Shown: one piece after another, positions 63,676 to 64,000 of the stretch
How the letters are laid out: each line of letters starts with the position of its first letter
Position numbering within the stretch: position 1 is the stretch's first letter
Source of the DNA: Streptomyces sp. M41(2017)
GTDB lineage: Bacteria > Actinomycetota > Actinomycetes > Streptomycetales > Streptomycetaceae
NCBI RefSeq assembly: GCF_002078175.1
Contig: NZ_MWFK01000001.1
Span: 5,642,001 to 5,706,000 of the forward strand
DNA: 64,000 bases
Direction of reading: 5' to 3'
The notes under the pieces: model-generated
What the model saw: the letters and a program-made list of their open reading frames with translations, nothing else
Database searches by the model: none
Told to the model about the DNA's origin: nothing
Translations under genes and position numbers: made by a program

Positions 63676-64000
63676 GGAGTCTCCTCGAAAGTCGTGGCAG
63701 GCCAAAGTATCCGGATCCGAGCATGTGAGGCGGCTGGTCCAGCAGACTGGCAATTGCGGTCAGGGCGGGCAGCTTTCCAGGCGATTCGAGCAGGTCGGGT
63801 TCCGGAGAGACACCGGTAGTGGAGTGCCCGTAGTGGGGCGCTCCCCCTGGATGTGGCCGGACGACGAGGGGAACCTCCGACCGTACGAGAAGGCCTGAGA
63901 CCGGCTCGCCGAATACGCCGTCCACGGAGCCCGGGCACACCGGCTGATCGGCCGGGCCCGGGCGACGCTGAACCCGTCCTGAGCAACCAGCCACATGTCG
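63676..64000. other. Window end, possible broken gene
   Basis: A plus reading from about GTG 63726 gives GSGVPVVGRSPWMWPDDEG and LRPYEKA, then a TGA at 63896. It continues in the same frame as DRLAEYAVHGARAHRLIGRA before another stop. This could be a gene with an in-frame stop, but I cannot name it. Confidence 0.25.

Overview
High G+C DNA with strong third-position GC bias, many GTG starts, a two-gene-arm isorenieratene-type carotenoid cluster, a SigB/SigF-type sigma factor with partner-switching proteins, and NRPS genes all point to a Streptomyces (or close relative) chromosome. The mix of accessory genes, gene relics and one insertion sequence suggests a variable arm region rather than the conserved core. 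No rRNA, tRNA or CRISPR array was seen.

Layout. 0.3-4.0 kb: an alpha-solenoid (TPR-like) protein followed by a WD40-propeller protein. 4.5-9.1 kb: an M48-like membrane protein with a broken zinc motif, a small membrane protein, a bacterial protein of the inositol polyphosphate kinase family, and a DUF5958 protein. 9.1-11.07 kb: a gene graveyard with at least one recognisable slippage-frameshifted pseudogene. 11.07-19.1 kb: htpG, a phospholipase D-family protein, an APH-type phosphotransferase, a small hypothetical and a propeller lipoprotein, separated by relic-containing gaps. 19.86-22.15 kb: a translationally coupled pair, a cis-prenyltransferase and a DUF2236 (MpaB/latex-clearing-type) oxygenase fused to EF-hands. 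22.5-31.25 kb: the carotenoid cluster as two divergent arms, crtE-crtI-crtB-Rieske (minus) and crtY-crtT-crtU (plus); every gene inside the minus arm overlaps its neighbour by 4 bases.

31.4-39.9 kb: a GvpU-like protein, a GH10 xylanase lipoprotein, then a stress-response island with a SigB-type sigma factor, a hydrophobic mini-protein, CsbD, a GAF-SpoIIE/PP2C phosphatase, an anti-sigma-type HATPase and a STAS antagonist. 40.3-41.2 kb: a complete IS5-family element with a programmed -1 frameshift, inserted between a MerR-type promoter and an aldo/keto reductase. 42.8-43.6 kb: a methyltransferase, beside an NRPS relic.

44.1-62.0 kb (minus strand): an NRPS cluster transcribed NRPS1 (C-A-T-C-A-T), NRPS2 (C-A-T-E-C-T), mbtH, MFS exporter, VioC/clavaminate-synthase-like hydroxylase, SDR, flavin reductase, type II thioesterase. 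Specificity residues read from the A domains suggest a Glu/Gln-type residue, Val, and Ser epimerised to D-Ser; the last module has no adenylation domain and no thioesterase. 62.6-63.7 kb: a RibD-C/DHFR-like protein and a small hypothetical.

Most notable: the inositol polyphosphate kinase homologue, the prenyltransferase/EF-hand oxygenase pair, the A-less terminal NRPS module, and the IS insertion that separates a MerR-type operator from its probable target gene.
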